Positions 43,500-52,499 of a DNA stretch of 64,000 bases are shown piece after piece. The stretch is taken from assembly GCA_020638635.1 (NCBI GenBank), contig JACKIE010000015.1, positions 9,868 to 73,867 of the forward strand, written 5' to 3'. Below the pieces are notes generated by a model. The model ran no database searches, was not told the origin of the DNA, and was given only the letters and a program-made list of their open reading frames with translations. Within the stretch, counting starts at the first letter, position 1, and every line of letters begins with the position of its first letter. Both the position numbers and the translations under genes were made by a program. The DNA comes from Planctomycetota bacterium. GTDB lineage: Bacteria; Planctomycetota; UBA8742; UBA2392.

Positions 43500-45137
43500 A
43501 TGGCGCGCATCCAACCGAAAATCCTGAAGGGCTTCCGCGACTACCTGCCCGAGGTAATGGTCCCGCGCACCCGTCTGCTGCACCGCATCGCGGAGGTGTT
43601 CGAGCGCCACGGCTTCGAGCCCCTGGACACACCCAGTATCGAGTACGCCGAGATCCTGCTCGGCAAGGCCGGCCCCGAGGCCGAGAAGCTGTTTTATCGC
43701 TTTCTTGACCAGGGCGGCCGCGACGTCGCCCTGCGCTACGAGCTGACCATTTCGCTGGCCCGCGTGATCGGCCAGTACAAGTCGGACCTGCCGCGCCCCT
43801 TCAAGCGCTACCAGATGGGCCCCGTGTGGCGCGCCGAAAGCCCCGCCAAAGGCCGCTTCCGCGAGTTCTGGCAGTGCGACGTGGACATCGTCGGTACCGA
43901 CAGCCTGCTGGCCGACGCGGAATGCATCGCCATCGACCATGCCGTGATGCGCGCCCTGGGCGTGCCCAACTACGTGATCCGCTTCAACAACCGCAAGGTC
44001 TTCCGCGGCCTGCAGGCGCGCATCGGCGTTGCCGACGGCGCCGTGATGGACGGCGTGATGCGCGTGATCGACAAGTTCGACAAGGTCGGCGAAGCGGGCG
44101 TGCGCAAGGAACTGCAGGGGCTGGTCGGCCAGGGGGGCTTCACGGAGCCCGGCTTCAACGCCGTGCTCGAGTTCCTGAAAGTCACCGAGGGCGCGGCCAG
44201 CAACGCCGAGCGCATCCAGCGCGTTGCCGACTTCCTGGGCGACGCCGAGATGGGCGTGCGCGGCTGCGCCGAGCTGCGCGAAGTGCTGGAGGCCGCGCTG
44301 GCCATGGGCGTCAGCGAAGACGCCCTGCTGGTTGACCCCACAATTGTGCGCGGCCTTGAGTACTACACCGGCACGGTGTTCGAGACGTTCCTGAAAGACG
44401 CGCCCCAGTTCGGCAGCGTCATGAGCGGCGGCCGTTATGACGGATTAATCGGCCTTTTCAGCGGCGAGGAAGTGCCGGCCGTGGGCATCAGCGTGGGCAT
44501 TGACCGGCTGATCGCGGCGCTGGAGGAATTGCAGCTGCTGCCCAAGGCCAAGGCCTCGGCGGCCGTGCTGGTGACGATTTTCAGCCCGGAGACGAAGGGC
44601 TATTCCATGCGCGCCGCCCGCGAGCTGCGCCGCGCGGGCATCAATGCCGAGCTGTACCTCGACCCGCAGGCCAAGCTGGCCAAGCAGCTGAAGTACGCCT
44701 CGCGCAAGGGCATCCCGCTGGTGGTGATCGCCGGGCCCGAAGAGGAGAAGGCCGGCGTCGCCAGCCTGCGCAGCATGGAAAGCGGCGAGCAGATGCAGGT
44801 CAGCATCGAAGCCCTGCCCCAGTCCGTGCAGGACAACTACGTGGACCCGGAACCAAGCGCGGCCACCGGCCGCAGCTGGGACTGGGAGTACGCCGAGGAC
44901 ATGATCGACCGCGTGCCGCCCGTGGGCGGTGTCTACCTGCTGCGTAACAGCAAGCACGAAGTGCTGAAGTGCGGCTGGGCGCCCTATGGCAAGCTGGCGG
45001 AAACCATCCGCAACGCGGCCACGGCCGAGCAGAAGCCGGAAGTCCGCACCTTCGACTGGTACGAAATCAGAGACGACAAGCTGTCACAAGCGCTCGCCGA
45101 GTTCATGAACCAGAAGCTCTCGCCCAAGTTCGGTTAG
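43500..45137 (+). CDS. hisS: Histidyl-tRNA synthetase with extra C-terminal domain
   Basis: 545 aa from the ATG at 43500. Class II motifs: ALRYELTISLARVI, FKRYQMGPVWRAE (motif 2), YYTGTVFE (histidine site) and GGRYDGLIGLFSG...GIDRL (motif 3), then the anticodon-binding domain. Usual HisRS is about 420-430 aa. Here about 90 extra residues follow. GGVYLLRNSKHEVLKCGW (from residue 476), KLAETIRNAA and VRTFDWYEIRD resemble a GIY-YIG fold (GVY...; KCGW for YVG; IR; FDWYEI). The family call for HisRS is firm, the extra domain is inference. Confidence 0.9.
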   Translation: MARIQPKILKGFRDYLPEVMVPRTRLLHRIAEVFERHGFEPLDTPSIEYAEILLGKAGPEAEKLFYRFLDQGGRDVALRYELTISLARVIGQYKSDLPRPFKRYQMGPVWRAESPAKGRFREFWQCDVDIVGTDSLLADAECIAIDHAVMRALGVPNYVIRFNNRKVFRGLQARIGVADGAVMDGVMRVIDKFDKVGEAGVRKELQGLVGQGGFTEPGFNAVLEFLKVTEGAASNAERIQRVADFLGDAEMGVRGCAELREVLEAALAMGVSEDALLVDPTIVRGLEYYTGTVFETFLKDAPQFGSVMSGGRYDGLIGLFSGEEVPAVGISVGIDRLIAALEELQLLPKAKASAAVLVTIFSPETKGYSMRAARELRRAGINAELYLDPQAKLAKQLKYASRKGIPLVVIAGPEEEKAGVASLRSMESGEQMQVSIEALPQSVQDNYVDPEPSAATGRSWDWEYAEDMIDRVPPVGGVYLLRNSKHEVLKCGWAPYGKLAETIRNAATAEQKPEVRTFDWYEIRDDKLSQALAEFMNQKLSPKFG

Positions 45138-45276
45138 CGTTCCCGTGCCGCTGATGTGTCAGAACAGACCTGCTGTTCCAATATCACGCCCCAAACTGCC
45201 AATGATTCCGTGAGGGGCATACAAGTATCGTTGAGTCTGGAGATGGGTCGCCTCACCCCAGTGAGTGAGTTGGAAG

Positions 45277-45552
45277 ATGGAAGACCATGAGTTTACTGAT
45301 ACCGAGATTGATCGAGCCATTGAGGCTATAGATCGCATGCTGAAGGAGGTGGCGGCTTCACGAGTTCGTCCAAATATTGAAGACTGGTTCTGCCCTCTCT
45401 GCGGTGCAGGAGTTGTACTTGACGTTACCCCCGACGGAACGGCGGCCCTTCTTGGCTGCGCGGAGAAGCTTCATGTTGAGAAGGGTATTGCGCTACCGAC
45501 GGCTTACACGTGGCATAAAGAATTCATCGATCCTTCCGGTTGGTTAAGCTGA
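45277..45552 (+). CDS. Small zinc-ribbon-like hypothetical protein
   Basis: 91 aa from the ATG at 45277. A helical start (EIDRAIEAIDRMLKEV) is followed by CPLC (residues 38-41) and a lone C near 61, half of a zinc-binding site. Ends PSGWLS. Composition is AT-richer than hisS. No family recognised; first gene of a small accessory island. Confidence 0.5.
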   Translation: MEDHEFTDTEIDRAIEAIDRMLKEVAASRVRPNIEDWFCPLCGAGVVLDVTPDGTAALLGCAEKLHVEKGIALPTAYTWHKEFIDPSGWLS

Positions 45553-45629
45553 ATCGGGCTTGCCCGGAAACGACTGTACCAAGTTGCGGGTGGAGTAAGC
45601 GGTCGTGATCGAGGCGTGCCGATGGTTCC

Positions 45630-45780
45630 CGGCGGTTCTCTCAGGCCTGAAGGGCCGGTTCGGTCAGCCGGGGCCGAAGGCCCGGGGGAACAGATGACGA
45701 ATTGATCGCCGGCCTGAAAGGCCGGTTCATGCGGCCGTACCACGAACGGTCCCTTTAGGGCCGCGACGGCATCGGGCCCG
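45630..45780. repeat. REP-like hairpin cluster 1
   Basis: Successive GC-rich hairpins (CCTGAAGGGCCGG, GGGCCGAAGGCCC, GCCGGCCTGAAAGGCCGG and GGTCCCTTTAGGGCC). The 45698-45778 part aligns with 46318-46398 (ATTGATCGCCGG..CTG.AAGGCCG and ACGG.CCCTTT.AGGGCCGCGACGGCAT). Such elements are usually mobilised by RAYT transposases, none of which is seen here. Confidence 0.75.
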
Positions 45781-45792
45781 CGATCTACCAGC

Positions 45793-46152
45793 TTATCGAA
45801 CGACCCTCTTGTACACCTCACCTCGAAAGACTAGTTCACGCGTACGCTCATTCGGGAAGTCGATCAAATACACGTTCGAGCCGGATTCATCAGTAAGTCG
45901 CCACTGAGTTGGTGCGATCCGTTGAACCATACCCTTTCCCACCATAGTGTAATGGCCGCTTGACTTGTCGTAGCGCCGATGCTCCCACGAACCACTTTCC
46001 TGAGTGGAAAGTGTAATGGTCAACGACACCGTATCTTCCGTGTCGTGGCTCCAGAGTCCTTGAATGCCCTTTGGACTCCCGTATGACGGACAACCCGACA
46101 GGAGGATGACGAACATCAAAAGCGTAAGCTTCCCTACGTCATGCCCCTTCAT
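45793..46152 (-). CDS. Small lipoprotein
   Basis: 119 aa. Signal peptide GKLTLLMFVILLSGC with lipobox LLSGC. The mature part is beta-rich and resembles a single small lipocalin/META-like barrel (GLWSHDTEDTVSLTITL, WRLTDESGSNVYLIDF), unproven. It lies between two REP clusters. AT-richer than neighbours. Confidence 0.65.
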   Translation of the reverse strand: MKGHDVGKLTLLMFVILLSGCPSYGSPKGIQGLWSHDTEDTVSLTITLSTQESGSWEHRRYDKSSGHYTMVGKGMVQRIAPTQWRLTDESGSNVYLIDFPNERTRELVFRGEVYKRVVR

Positions 46153-46317
46153 TTTCGATTCTCCTACTTGGGGGGAAGCGCTTCAGATGCAGAACTCACT
46201 TCCTCTTCGAAGTCGAAGGCGGTGTCGCCTTATCTGTACGCCCTCGTAACTCGCCCTTCCTCGTCGTCGTTGCCAGCCACCAGCTGTTACAGCTCATGCA
46301 GCATTGTAGATACAAAT

Positions 46318-46455
46318 GAGGGATTGATCGCCGGTCTGCAAGGCCGTTTCATACGGCGGCACCATGAACGGCCCTTTCAGGGCCGCGACGGCATTGGCCA
46401 CGCAATCCCAGGGCTTCGCCCTGGGCTGTCAGAAGCGGCCCTACGGGCCGAAACG
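46318..46455. repeat. REP-like hairpin cluster 2
   Basis: Shares the 45698-45778 sequence, then adds CCCAGGGCTTCGCCCTGGG (a perfect stem) and GCGGCCCTACGGGCCG. This 'CCAGGGC..GCCCTGG' hairpin is a known REP style in planctomycetes and other bacteria. No gene lies within it; 46160-46317 and 46456-46573 show nothing else to me. Confidence 0.75.
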
Positions 46456-46573
46456 CACGTGGATTAAGGCGCTTGTTCGCACTGCATTTGCAGCACATGC
46501 AGCGTTATGTCCAAGCATGTGCATCCATGGTTGCTTTCGCAGTTCTTCGCGGTCCTTCGCGGCGCTTAGCGGT

Positions 46574-47179
46574 TCAAACCCACTTGGCCATCTTCTGCGC
46601 GGTTTCGGATTCGTCCTGCGGACGGGTGTACTCGGCGAAACTGTCCCAGACGATGAAGAGCAGTTCCTCTTCGCCGCCGGGCTCGCCCATGGCTTGTTTG
46701 CTGAACTGGCTTAGCCGCCGGACTTCGAAGGCGAGGCAGCGGTAGTCGGGCTCGCTTTCACCTGGCAGGGGCTGGTGGCGGCGGTGACCCTCGGGGGGCT
46801 TGCTGGCGCTGATTACCAACTGGTGTTCGCTCAACAGTTCCAGCGCGCGTTTGACGTCTGTTGCGTCGCGCAACGGCGCCACCTGGCGCAGCAGCACCAC
46901 GGCGCCCTCTTCACCGGCGCGGGCGCGTTCAGCCAGCATGGCGATGAAATCGAACGGGGCCAGCTCGCGCAGCTCGTGCTCGGCCACCAGCTCCAGCACC
47001 TTCTCATCGCCCTGAGGCGTGAGGATGCAGACCTGCTCCGGCGGCGTCAGCTGCTTTGCGATCGCAATCTGGTGGGCCAGCAGGTTTACGCCCCCCACCG
47101 CCAGCTCTCCCGCAGGCTGCAGCTTGCCCCCCACCATGCGCACCTGGCGGGTTACCTCGATGCCGACCCAGATGTTCAT
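46574..47179 (-). CDS. Nucleotidyltransferase-fold protein, NeuA-like
   Basis: 201 aa from the ATG at 47179. 'LLRQVAPLRDATDVKRALELLSEHQLVISASKP' resembles the 'lqpTSPLR...di..a...l.....dsv.Sv' core of CMP-sugar cytidylyltransferases. N-terminal GGVNLLAHQIAIAKQ and VCILTPQGDEKVLELVAEH fit a Rossmann-like start, but the usual 'AIIPARxGSKR' motif is absent and Arg replaces Thr-Ser near PLR. Probably a degenerate or repurposed member. Activity uncertain. Confidence 0.5.
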   Translation of the reverse strand: MNIWVGIEVTRQVRMVGGKLQPAGELAVGGVNLLAHQIAIAKQLTPPEQVCILTPQGDEKVLELVAEHELRELAPFDFIAMLAERARAGEEGAVVLLRQVAPLRDATDVKRALELLSEHQLVISASKPPEGHRRHQPLPGESEPDYRCLAFEVRRLSQFSKQAMGEPGGEEELLFIVWDSFAEYTRPQDESETAQKMAKWV

Positions 47180-47283
47180 GGGGTCAACTTAGTCTAACCC
47201 GCCGCATTGGCCAGTCCCCTTGCTCCCCCGTCGCTGGCGCTCCGGGCTCCTGTTCTCCGAAATCGTTGCTACCATTGCGCCCC

Positions 47284-48636
47284 ATGAAGACTGCGCTTGG
47301 CAGCGTTGCGTTCATTTCGCTGGGCTGCCCCAAAAACCTGATCGACTCCGAAACCATGCTCGGCGGCATCGCGGCCGAGGGGTTTGTGGTCACGCCCGAC
47401 TACGCCGGCGCGGACGTGGTCGTCGTCAACACCTGCGGCTTCCTCGGCGCCTCGCGCCAGGAGTCGCTCGACCACATCAACCGGGTGCTGGCGCTGAAGG
47501 ACAAGGGCGAGGTCAAGCGCGTGGTGGTGGCGGGCTGCATGGTGGGCAACTACCGCGACCTGCTTGAGCGCGAGGCCCCCGGCGTGGACGCCCTGGTCAG
47601 CGTCAACGACCGCACACGCCTGACCGACGTGCTGCGCGAGCTCAGCAATAGTGGCGAACTTGTCCGCAGCATCGCCATCAGCGACCCCGACGCGCGCGGC
47701 AGCGTGTATGACGACACGGCGCGCCTGCGCATCACCCCGCGCCATTACGCCTACCTTCGCATCTCCGAGGGCTGCGACCACACCTGCAGCTTCTGCACCA
47801 TCCCCGGCATCCGCGGCCGTTTCCGCAGCAAGTCGCGCGAGCAGATCCTGGCCGAGGCCCGTGAGCTGGCGGCCGACGGCGCGCGCGAGCTGATCATCGT
47901 GGCCCAGGACAGCACCTACTACGGGCTGGACACCGAGAAGCGCAAGTCACTGCACGAAGTGCTGGCCGAGCTGGCGAAGGTCGAGGGCGTGGACTGGATC
48001 CGCCTGATGTACGCCTACCCCACCCAGGTGACGGACGAGCTGATCGACCTGCTGGCGCGCGAGCCCAAGCTGCTGGGCTACATCGACATGCCCCTGCAGC
48101 ACATCAACACCGAGGTGCTGCGCCGCATGAAACGCGGCAGCACACGCGACACCACGCTGCGGCTGCTGGAGAAAATGCGTTCGCGCATCCCCAACCTGGC
48201 CCTGCGCAGCACTTTCATTGTGGGCTTCCCCGGTGAGACCGACGAGCAGTTCGAAGAGCTGCTGGATTTCATCCGCGAGGGGCACATCGACCGCGCAGGG
48301 GCGTTCCCGTATTCGGATGAAGACCGGGCCGAGTCGTACCAGCTGGATGGCAAGTTGCCGGAAGAGGTGATCGCCGAGCGCCACCGCCGCTTCATGGAGC
48401 TGAACCGGGAAGTGCTGTTCGCCGCCAACGACAAGCTCGTGGGCACGACCGTTCCGATTATCGTTGAAGGCCGCAGCCAGGACCCCAAGTACCCCAGCCT
48501 GGCGCGCAGCCGGGCCGACGCGCCGGAGATCGACTGCACGGCCTTGGTGAAAGGCGAACACGCGCCGGGAACCCTGTTGAATGCGCGGGTTGTGCGCTCA
48601 CTGGGTTATGATCTGCTGTGCGAGCCGGTGCGCTAA
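47284..48636 (+). CDS. rimO: Ribosomal protein S12 methylthiotransferase
   Basis: 450 aa from ATG 47284. UPF0004 domain with C15 (SLGCPKNLIDSE), then NTCGF and GCMVGNY. Radical SAM cluster CDHTCSFC near residue 164 (EGCDHTCSFCTIPGIRG), GRFRSKSREQI. TRAM at the C-terminus. It adds a methylthio group to S12 Asp. Standard length. Divergent from the 46574 gene. Confidence 0.93.
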   Translation: MKTALGSVAFISLGCPKNLIDSETMLGGIAAEGFVVTPDYAGADVVVVNTCGFLGASRQESLDHINRVLALKDKGEVKRVVVAGCMVGNYRDLLEREAPGVDALVSVNDRTRLTDVLRELSNSGELVRSIAISDPDARGSVYDDTARLRITPRHYAYLRISEGCDHTCSFCTIPGIRGRFRSKSREQILAEARELAADGARELIIVAQDSTYYGLDTEKRKSLHEVLAELAKVEGVDWIRLMYAYPTQVTDELIDLLAREPKLLGYIDMPLQHINTEVLRRMKRGSTRDTTLRLLEKMRSRIPNLALRSTFIVGFPGETDEQFEELLDFIREGHIDRAGAFPYSDEDRAESYQLDGKLPEEVIAERHRRFMELNREVLFAANDKLVGTTVPIIVEGRSQDPKYPSLARSRADAPEIDCTALVKGEHAPGTLLNARVVRSLGYDLLCEPVR

Positions 48637-48932
48637 ACTAGTAGGTACTAATATAATCACGCTTTGCGGCCCCGCTTGCTGCTGCCGGTTGGCGCGGGTC
48701 GGTGACCTGTCCGTGATGAATCCCGGCCGCCCGACACGCCCGGCCGAGGCGAGTCGCCCTGCAAACCCGCACAATCAAGGCTTCCGGGGACATGTGCCTG
48801 GTTCCGTCAGTCGTGGCCTCGAATTCCCGCGAAATTCTGGATGCGCCGCCAGTTGCTCGGTCGTTTTAAACCCGGCGAAAGAGGATTATCGGCCGTCGCT
48901 CGCGAATGCGCTCTACAAAGCCATTTCGGGCG

Positions 48933-48960
48933 TTGACAGCAGCGCTGGATAGGCTATACT
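48933..48960 (+). promoter_or_regulatory. Near-consensus sigma-70 promoter
   Basis: TTGACA (48933-48938), 16-base spacer, TATACT (48955-48960). It is the best promoter I can see in the window and points to a transcript start near 48967. It drives the structured region and then bshA, or a small RNA ending at 49165. The 290 bases before it (48640-48930) hold no gene I can support. Confidence 0.75.
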
Positions 48961-48966
48961 AACTTG

Positions 48967-49165
48967 TGCGGTTGACGAGAGCTGATGCTCCGCCGGTACG
49001 TGACCCCTCACGAATCCAGGCGTTCACCCCTTCCGCCAGAGACAGCTTCATCCGTCGCCAGTGATCGCCCACTCGCGACGGTGCCATGCGGCCGAGACGT
49101 GTTTGAGAGGGTAGCTTTACGCTCTCCTTTCCGGCCCTTTCTGCGCGTCTCGGCCCTCTTTATTT
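48967..49165 (+). ncRNA. Candidate small RNA or bshA leader
   Basis: About 200 bases between a near-consensus promoter and an intrinsic terminator. Stems: CGTGA/TCACG near 49000; CCGTCGC (49052-49058)/GCGACGG (49075-49081) with inner AGTG/CACT; GGCCGAGACG (49090-49099)/CGTCTCGGCC (49146-49155) then CTCTTTATTT. No recognised ORF. RNase P, tmRNA, 4.5S, 6S, T-box, TPP, SAM, cobalamin and ydaO signatures not seen. A terminator 62 bases before the bshA start would allow attenuation of bshA; otherwise a stand-alone sRNA. Confidence 0.5.
49090..49165 (+). terminator. Intrinsic terminator upstream of bshA
   Basis: 10-bp perfect stem (49090-49099 with 49146-49155), inner GAGAG/CTCTC helix, and T-rich run 49156-49165. 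A second hairpin (GGCCCCG 49179-49185 with CGGGGCC 49200-49206) follows just before bshA. It marks the 3' end of the RNA at 48967. Confidence 0.7.
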
Positions 49166-49226
49166 AACCTATCGCTGTGGCCCCGGCGGGAATACCGTGC
49201 GGGGCCCTGTTGTTGGTGCCCAGCGC

Positions 49227-50360
49227 ATGAAAATCGGGATCGTCTGCTACCCCACCCACGGTGGCTCCGGCGTTGTCGCCACGGAGTTGGGCGCCGCGCT
49301 GGCCGAAAACGGCCACAGCGTGCACATCATCAGCTACGCGATCCCGTTCCGTTTCGAGAGCTTCCGCAAGAACCTGACCTATCACGAGGTCGAGGTCAGC
49401 GCCTACCCGCTGTTCCGCTATCCGCCCTACGACCTGGCCTTGGCCGGCACCATCATGGAGGTCGCCCAGCAGTACGGCCTCGACATCCTGCACGCCCATT
49501 ACGCCATCCCGCATGCGATCAGCGGCCACCTGGCACGCGAGATGCTGAACGGTGACAGCGCCAACACACGGCTGATCACCACGCTGCACGGCACGGACAT
49601 CACCATCATCGGCCAGCAGCGCATCTTCCAGCGCATCACGCGCTTCGGCATTCGCCAGAGCGACGGCGTCACCAGCGTCAGCCAGGAGCTGAAGGATCGC
49701 GTGCTGAACACCATCGACTGCGGCGCCCAGGACATCGAGGTGATTCCCAACTTCATCGACACCGAGCGCTTCAAGCCCGGCTGCTGCCCCGACAAGCGGG
49801 CGCAGCTGGCCGCACCCGACGAAAAGATCGTGGTCCACGTCAGCAACTTCCGCGAGGTGAAACGCCCGCTGGATGTGGTCAGCGCGTTTGCCATCGCCGC
49901 GCGCGAGCAGAAGGCGCGGCTGGTGATGATCGGCGACGGGCCCGAACTGGGCGCCTGCAAAGAGCTGGCCCGCGAGCTTGGCATCTTCGAGCGCTGCACC
50001 TTCCCCGGCACCTACGACGCGATCTGGGAGCTGCTGCCCCAGGCCGACGTGTTCTTCCTGCCCAGCGACTACGAGAGCTTCGGCCTCAGCGCGCTGGAGG
50101 CCATGGCCTGCGGCGTGCCGGTGGTGGCCAGCAACACCGGCGGCCTGCCTGAGGTGGTGGAAGACGGGATCAGCGGTTTCCTGCACACGCCCGGCAACGT
50201 GGAAGCCATGGCGGCATCGATCCGCAAGCTGCTCAGCGACGACAAGCTGGCCCAGCGCATGGGCGAAGCCGCCCGCGAACGAGCGTCCAGCAAGTTCCGC
50301 CGCGAGGCCCTGCTGCCGGTCTGGGAAGCGTACTACGAGCGGATCCTGAGCAAGAAGTAG
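49227..50360 (+). CDS. bshA: N-acetyl-glucosaminyl L-malate synthase (bacillithiol)
   Basis: 377 aa from ATG 49227; a longer frame from 49197 is not needed. 'KIGIVCYPTHGGSGVVATELG' and 'YHEVEVSAYPLFRYPPYDLALA' are close to BshA of Firmicutes and Bacteroidetes, as is LHGTDITIIG. GT-B fold; the ESFGLSALEAMACGVPVV donor-site motif is present. It makes GlcNAc-malate for bacillithiol, a low-molecular-weight thiol. BshB and BshC genes are not in the window. Confidence 0.9.
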   Translation: MKIGIVCYPTHGGSGVVATELGAALAENGHSVHIISYAIPFRFESFRKNLTYHEVEVSAYPLFRYPPYDLALAGTIMEVAQQYGLDILHAHYAIPHAISGHLAREMLNGDSANTRLITTLHGTDITIIGQQRIFQRITRFGIRQSDGVTSVSQELKDRVLNTIDCGAQDIEVIPNFIDTERFKPGCCPDKRAQLAAPDEKIVVHVSNFREVKRPLDVVSAFAIAAREQKARLVMIGDGPELGACKELARELGIFERCTFPGTYDAIWELLPQADVFFLPSDYESFGLSALEAMACGVPVVASNTGGLPEVVEDGISGFLHTPGNVEAMAASIRKLLSDDKLAQRMGEAARERASSKFRREALLPVWEAYYERILSKK

Positions 50361-50454
50361 CATGGCCGTCTCGGCCATGTAGTACCCATTGGCCTCAGGC
50401 CAATGGCGGATGGGCCGGAGGCCCATCCGCACGACATCGGCAGGATGCCGATGT
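50361..50454. repeat. Four tandem perfect hairpins between bshA and S9 peptidase
   Basis: CATGGCCG..CGGCCATG (50361-50379), CATTGGCCT/AGGCCAATG (50387-50405), GCGGATGGGCC/GGCCCATCCGC (50406-50430, loop GGA) and ACATCGGCA/TGCCGATGT (50434-50454, loop GGA). Each has a tiny loop. No U tract. They occupy the whole convergent gap and should block transcripts from both sides. Confidence 0.85.
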
Positions 50455-52439
50455 TACCCCAGCCAGCGTTTCAGCCAGGCGAACACTTCGCCGTACCAGT
50501 GCAGGCTGTTCTGCGGCTTCAGGATCCAGTGGTTCTCGTCCGGGTAGACCACCAAGCGCGCTTCCAGCTTCTGCGCGTGGTAGGCGTTGTAGGTCTGCAG
50601 CGCCTGCGTGTAGGGCACGCGGTAGTCCTGCTCGCCGTGGATCACCAGCATGGGCGTCTTGAACCCCTTGCTGTGGCGCATGGGGTTGTAGCGGTCCAGG
50701 CCCTCCTGGTCGCCCCAGGGCTCGCCGCCCAGGGCTTTCTCGCGGCCGGGGGTCACGTCGCGGGCGTACTGCGCCTGCAGGTCGCTGACGCCCGCGTGGT
50801 TCACCAGGCACTTGTAGCGCGTCGTCTGGGTGGCGATCCAGCTGGCCATGTAGCCGCCGTAGCTGCCGCCGGCGCAGGCCATGCGGTCCGGGTCAGCCAG
50901 GCCGCGCTCGACCAGGTAATCCGTCGCCTTGTCGATGTCCTCGAACGGCCGTTTCCCCCACTCGCCCATGATGCAGCGGGCGAACTCGTTGCCCCAGCCG
51001 GTGCTGCCGTGGAAGTTGACCATGGCCACCAGCCAGCCTTGCGCGGCGAAGGCCTGCGCGCACCAGCGCCAGTGCCACTGGTCGCCGAAGGTGCCGTGGG
51101 GCCCGCCGTGGATCAGGTGCACCAGGGGCAGGCGCTTGCGCTCAGCGCCCGGCGGGTACAGCAGCCACATCTGCACGCGCGCGCCGCCTGCGCCCTCGAA
51201 GTAGTGCTCTTCGGGTCGGGCCAGCTGCAACTCGCCCAGCTGCGGCTTGGTGAACTGGCTGAGTTGCTGCTCGCGGCCGTTGAGCGTCACGCTGACCACT
51301 TCCGGCGGGCCCAGGTGGCTCTGTTTCGTGGTGTAGACCGTCTCGCCGCGCACCTGCAGGCCCGCGTACCAGCCGCCCCGGACCAGTTGCTTTGGCTCTA
51401 CTTCGCCGGGCGACTCCACGGCACGCTTGAAGTTCAGTGTGTAGACGGCGTTGGCGCCGCGGTCTTCGGCCAGGAATGCGACGCGGTCAGGGCCCGCGAA
51501 TTCCCAGTTCTCGGCCGAGTGGTCCCAGGGTTCGGTCAACACCACGTGCCTGCCAGTGGCCAGCTCAAAGGCAACAAGGCGCACCTTGTCTGCATAAAAC
51601 TCCGGTTCGTGCTGCATGCCGTGCAGCAGCCAGCGGCCGTCGGGCGAATAGCGCGGGCGCGAAGCGTGGCTGCCGGTCCATTCGCTGATCAGCCTCGGCT
51701 CGTTGCCGTCGAGCGTGAGCCGGTAAACACCGCTGATCAGATCATGGTAGGGCGGATCGTTGCGCACGGCTGTAAAGGCAAGCTCGCTGCCATCGGGTGC
51801 TATCGCCCAGCTGCCGGCCGCTTCCATGAGGGGGAACAGGCGCTGCAGCTTGGGCGTGAGATCTTTCAACTCGCGGGTCAGTAGATCGAGCACGAAGATA
51901 TGCTGGAAAGGCTCCTCGCAAACCCAGCGGTCCCAGTACCGGTAAAAACGGTTTTCGCTGACCTTGGCCTTGACCTTGGATTCTTTGCGGCGCTTGGCTT
52001 CGGCAGCGGTGGCCTCGATGCTCCAGTGTCCCTCGTACAAGGGCGACAGGAAGGCGATGCGGCGGCCGTCGGGGAGCCAGTGCGGATCGGACATGCCCAG
52101 CGGCAGGTCGGTCAGCTTGACCGGCTCGCCGCCGTCGAGAGGCATCAGCCACAGCTGATTCTTTTCAGCGCCGTTGGCATCCTTGTCGGCAGGCGCTTTA
52201 CGCACGAACGCCAGTTGGGTGCCGTCGGGGCTGAAGGCCGGCTGTGACGAAGAAGTCTCGCCGGTCAGCGCGCGCAGCTTGTTGTCTTCGCCGAGCCACA
52301 GGCGCGTGGTGCCTTCGTTCTTTGCGATGTCGTAGCTGGTGACGGGCACCACGTAACGTTTGCCCTGCGGGTCCGGCAGCGGGCTGCCCACGCGCGGCAG
52401 GCGCCACAACAGCTCCGGTGTTAATCGATCGGCAGTCAC
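50454..52439 (-). CDS. S9 prolyl-oligopeptidase-family peptidase
   Basis: 661 aa from a GTG at 52439. N-terminal beta-propeller with TolB-like/WD repeats (QPAFSPDGTQLAFVRK, WLPDGRRIAFLS, RYSPDGRWLLHG). C-terminal alpha/beta-hydrolase: HGGPHGTFGDQWHW, catalytic Ser in CAGGSYGGYMAS, Asp in EQDYRVPYTQA, His in DENHWILKP. Full triad visible. No signal peptide, so cytoplasmic acylaminoacyl peptidase-like activity on oligopeptides is likely. Confidence 0.9.
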   Translation of the reverse strand: MTADRLTPELLWRLPRVGSPLPDPQGKRYVVPVTSYDIAKNEGTTRLWLGEDNKLRALTGETSSSQPAFSPDGTQLAFVRKAPADKDANGAEKNQLWLMPLDGGEPVKLTDLPLGMSDPHWLPDGRRIAFLSPLYEGHWSIEATAAEAKRRKESKVKAKVSENRFYRYWDRWVCEEPFQHIFVLDLLTRELKDLTPKLQRLFPLMEAAGSWAIAPDGSELAFTAVRNDPPYHDLISGVYRLTLDGNEPRLISEWTGSHASRPRYSPDGRWLLHGMQHEPEFYADKVRLVAFELATGRHVVLTEPWDHSAENWEFAGPDRVAFLAEDRGANAVYTLNFKRAVESPGEVEPKQLVRGGWYAGLQVRGETVYTTKQSHLGPPEVVSVTLNGREQQLSQFTKPQLGELQLARPEEHYFEGAGGARVQMWLLYPPGAERKRLPLVHLIHGGPHGTFGDQWHWRWCAQAFAAQGWLVAMVNFHGSTGWGNEFARCIMGEWGKRPFEDIDKATDYLVERGLADPDRMACAGGSYGGYMASWIATQTTRYKCLVNHAGVSDLQAQYARDVTPGREKALGGEPWGDQEGLDRYNPMRHSKGFKTPMLVIHGEQDYRVPYTQALQTYNAYHAQKLEARLVVYPDENHWILKPQNSLHWYGEVFAWLKRWLG

Positions 52440-52499
52440 GGCGTACTCCTTGCCCTGAAGCTAACCCGTCTCGCGTGGCTGTCCATCCCCGGTAAAGCA

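Noticed and set aside
48967..49165. T-box riboswitch
   Set aside because: GGTGCCATGCGG only loosely recalls the T-box sequence and no specifier stem is visible; bshA is not a typical target.
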